DNA of 64,000 bases, taken from NCBI RefSeq assembly GCF_000145215.1, contig NC_014392.1:861501-925500 (forward strand). Reading direction: 5' to 3'. The first letter of the stretch is position 1. Every line of letters starts with the position of its first letter. The position numbers and the translations under genes were made by a program. Of the stretch, positions 62,563 to 64,000 are shown in pieces. Below the pieces are notes generated by a model. That model had not been told where the DNA came from, did no database searches, and was given only the letters and a program-made list of their open reading frames with translations. The DNA comes from Caldicellulosiruptor obsidiansis OB47 (GTDB taxonomy: Bacteria > Bacillota > Thermoanaerobacteria > Caldicellulosiruptorales > Caldicellulosiruptoraceae).

Positions 62563-63354
62563 TTGCTGCCAGATTTTTTGAGAGAAGGAGATAACGTTGA
62601 AGTCAAAGTTGCAAAAGAAGGATATGTGGAAAAGAGTCTTTCTGGTTACTTGAAAGTTTCTCAGTGGTTTTTCAAAAGAAACAAAAGTTTATTTACAAAT
62701 ATTGACGAATGGGCAAAACTTTTGTTTTTAATATGGTTTAGTTTAATGGTCAGTGTCTCTGATAGTATTTTGTTTTTGGCAGTTGCTTTTACTTTTGTAT
62801 TGGTAGTTGCAGCAATATCAAAAGCTGATATCAAAGCATTGATTGTTTCGTCTTGGGCGTTTGTACCGCTTGTTACATTTATCATAAGCATTCCTTATAT
62901 GCTTATTACAAAGAGTATTATGCCTGCTGTTTTGCAGGTTTTAAAGACAGGTATAATTATAATGACAGGTGAGGTTGTGATATATAACTCAAGAATTGAC
63001 AGGCTTTTTAAGCCTTTTTCTTTTTTTGGGGGATTGAAAGAATTCATATGGCTTGTGGAACTCACGATAAGGAACATCTTTGTACTTTTGCACACAATTA
63101 CAGATATTTTGTTCGCAAAGAAGATAAGGACGGTGGGTGTATCAAGGAATAGATTAGATTTTGTAAAATCTATGATAAGAGCCATTGCTCAAAAGACCAT
63201 ATATATTTCAGAGGTTACTTATCTCTCTATGAAAACGCGCGGCTTTTCATCGGGAAATGTTAAATTTATGTATAGATTCAAGGTTACCATCTCAGAACTT
63301 TTGTTGGTATTTTTATTAATTATTATGAGTGTTATGGAGAGGATTTTAAAATGA
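62563..63354 (+). CDS. cbiQ: ECF transporter transmembrane protein CbiQ (EcfT)
   Basis: A 263-aa EcfT/CbiQ protein with about five membrane segments and a cytoplasmic linker. Near the C-terminus the Ala-Arg-Gly-type coupling motif appears as TYLSMKTRGFSSG, with an upstream counterpart in FAKKIRTVGVSRNRLDF. The TTG start at 62563 follows AAGGAAG. The ATPase gene overlaps its stop by 4 nt. Confidence 0.9.
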   Translation: MLPDFLREGDNVEVKVAKEGYVEKSLSGYLKVSQWFFKRNKSLFTNIDEWAKLLFLIWFSLMVSVSDSILFLAVAFTFVLVVAAISKADIKALIVSSWAFVPLVTFIISIPYMLITKSIMPAVLQVLKTGIIIMTGEVVIYNSRIDRLFKPFSFFGGLKEFIWLVELTIRNIFVLLHTITDILFAKKIRTVGVSRNRLDFVKSMIRAIAQKTIYISEVTYLSMKTRGFSSGNVKFMYRFKVTISELLLVFLLIIMSVMERILK

Positions 63355-64000
63355 GTGCAGTGTTTACAGGGAAAAATATAACATACAGGGTAAACAACAA
63401 AACCATTCTTGATAGTGCAAACTTTGAGATAGAGAAAGGAAAGGCTTATGCTCTTGTAGGTTGCAACGGAAGTGGGAAAACTACACTAATGAAAATACTT
63501 TCTGGAATCATACTTGATTTTGAAGGAGAGCTTTATTTTTATGATAAAAAAGTTGATAAAACTTCTTTTGATGAACTTTTCAAAAACGGATTTTACAAAA
63601 AGGTAGGTTATATGTTTCAGGAGACAGAACTTCAGCTTTTTAATCTCACTGTGTTTGATGAGATTGCTTTTGGTCCAAGACAATTTATGAATGATGAAAG
63701 AAAAATTCAAGAAAGAGTTTTAGAGGTAGCCAAGTTTTTAAATATTGATAATTTACTTGAAAGTGATATACTAACTTTAAGCGGTGGGGAGAAAAAAAGA
63801 GTAGCACTTGCTTCAATACTTGCAAATAACCCAGAGGTTTTAATACTTGATGAGCCGACAAATGACCTTGACCCCAGGAGCATAAGGTTTTTTGCAACCA
63901 TTTTAAAACAGCTCAAAGATGTTGGGAAAACTATAATTGTTTCTACACACCACTTTGACTTGCTTTTTCGCTTGGCTGACTACACAATTTTGCTTTCACC
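63351..64000 (+). CDS. cbiO: ECF transporter ATPase CbiO (partial, runs off window)
   Basis: ATG 63351 opens a frame that remains open to the window end (216 codons, MSAVFTGKNITYRVNNKTIL...). Walker A GCNGSGKTTLMKIL is near residue 37, the Q-loop in GYMFQETELQLF, signature LSGGEKKRVALAS and Walker B VLILDEPTNDLDP, followed by switch His in VSTHHFDLLF. It energises the CbiMQ complex; the C-terminus is missing. Confidence 0.94.
   Translation, partial: MSAVFTGKNITYRVNNKTILDSANFEIEKGKAYALVGCNGSGKTTLMKILSGIILDFEGELYFYDKKVDKTSFDELFKNGFYKKVGYMFQETELQLFNLTVFDEIAFGPRQFMNDERKIQERVLEVAKFLNIDNLLESDILTLSGGEKKRVALASILANNPEVLILDEPTNDLDPRSIRFFATILKQLKDVGKTIIVSTHHFDLLFRLADYTILLS

Overview
The window looks like chromosome of a low-GC, anaerobic, thermophilic, plant-biomass-degrading Firmicute, and the gene content recalls Caldicellulosiruptor. 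This is inferred from gene content and codon style, not from a search. Supporting signs are strong AGGAGG ribosome sites, frequent TTG/GTG starts, sporulation-type genes (BofC-like, SpoVB-like, GerM), a tungsten-type aldehyde:ferredoxin oxidoreductase and a glucuronoxylan-use cluster. I see no rRNA, tRNA, CRISPR array or intact insertion sequence, and no gene-free stretch longer than 300 bases.

Layout. 1-9946: housekeeping genes (fusA, tuf, hflX, a Nudix hydrolase, YigZ, YebC), a SpoVB-like flippase on the minus strand and a BofC-like protein. 9990-20288: a 5.15-kb tandem duplication. Each unit holds a His/Cys-rich 121-aa protein, a 460-aa protein with a polymorphic-toxin-like C-terminal region, a membrane-anchored helical-repeat protein, a two-domain beta protein and a minus-strand fumarylacetoacetase-family gene. 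The copies are mosaics: some parts are nearly identical and others strongly diverged. Copy 1 of the toxin-like gene carries a +1 frameshift. 20358-30446: a tungsten/molybdenum enzyme and cofactor island: Fe-S protein, AOR, a MoaD-like carrier and its E1-like activator, a Moco/Tuco-type riboswitch, TupABC, two MoeA paralogs, MoaA, a MoaC-MOSC fusion and MogA. No MoaE is visible.

30559-38971: mixed cellular genes (two GNATs, lone CheR, TagO/WecA-type transferase, GerM lipoprotein, the overlapping rph-rdgB-phosphodiesterase set, rhamnulokinase with a DeoR regulator). 38995-43308: a minus-strand aromatic amino-acid operon (hisC-type aminotransferase, aroF, tyrA, aroA). 43606-61318: a glucuronoxylan/glucuronate locus with two Lpl-type solute-binding proteins, a UroD-family protein between them, two permeases, a YesM/YesN-type two-component pair, GH67 alpha-glucuronidase, UxuB, UxuA and a GH2 hydrolase. 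The transporter would import (methyl)glucuronoxylo-oligosaccharides, GH67 would release glucuronate, and UxuB/UxuA would carry it toward 2-keto-3-deoxygluconate. 61560-64000: an ECF-type cobalt/nickel importer whose last gene runs off the window.

The most unusual region is the duplicated cassette. One breakpoint lies in the loop of a perfect 19-bp inverted repeat. The promoters of the toxin-like genes contain T15 and T16 homopolymers. Sequence divergence is concentrated in two neighbouring proteins, which suggests a diversifying, possibly phase-variable system of unknown function. The second point of interest is the riboswitch before tupA, where mutually exclusive aptamer, terminator and antiterminator pairings can be read directly.
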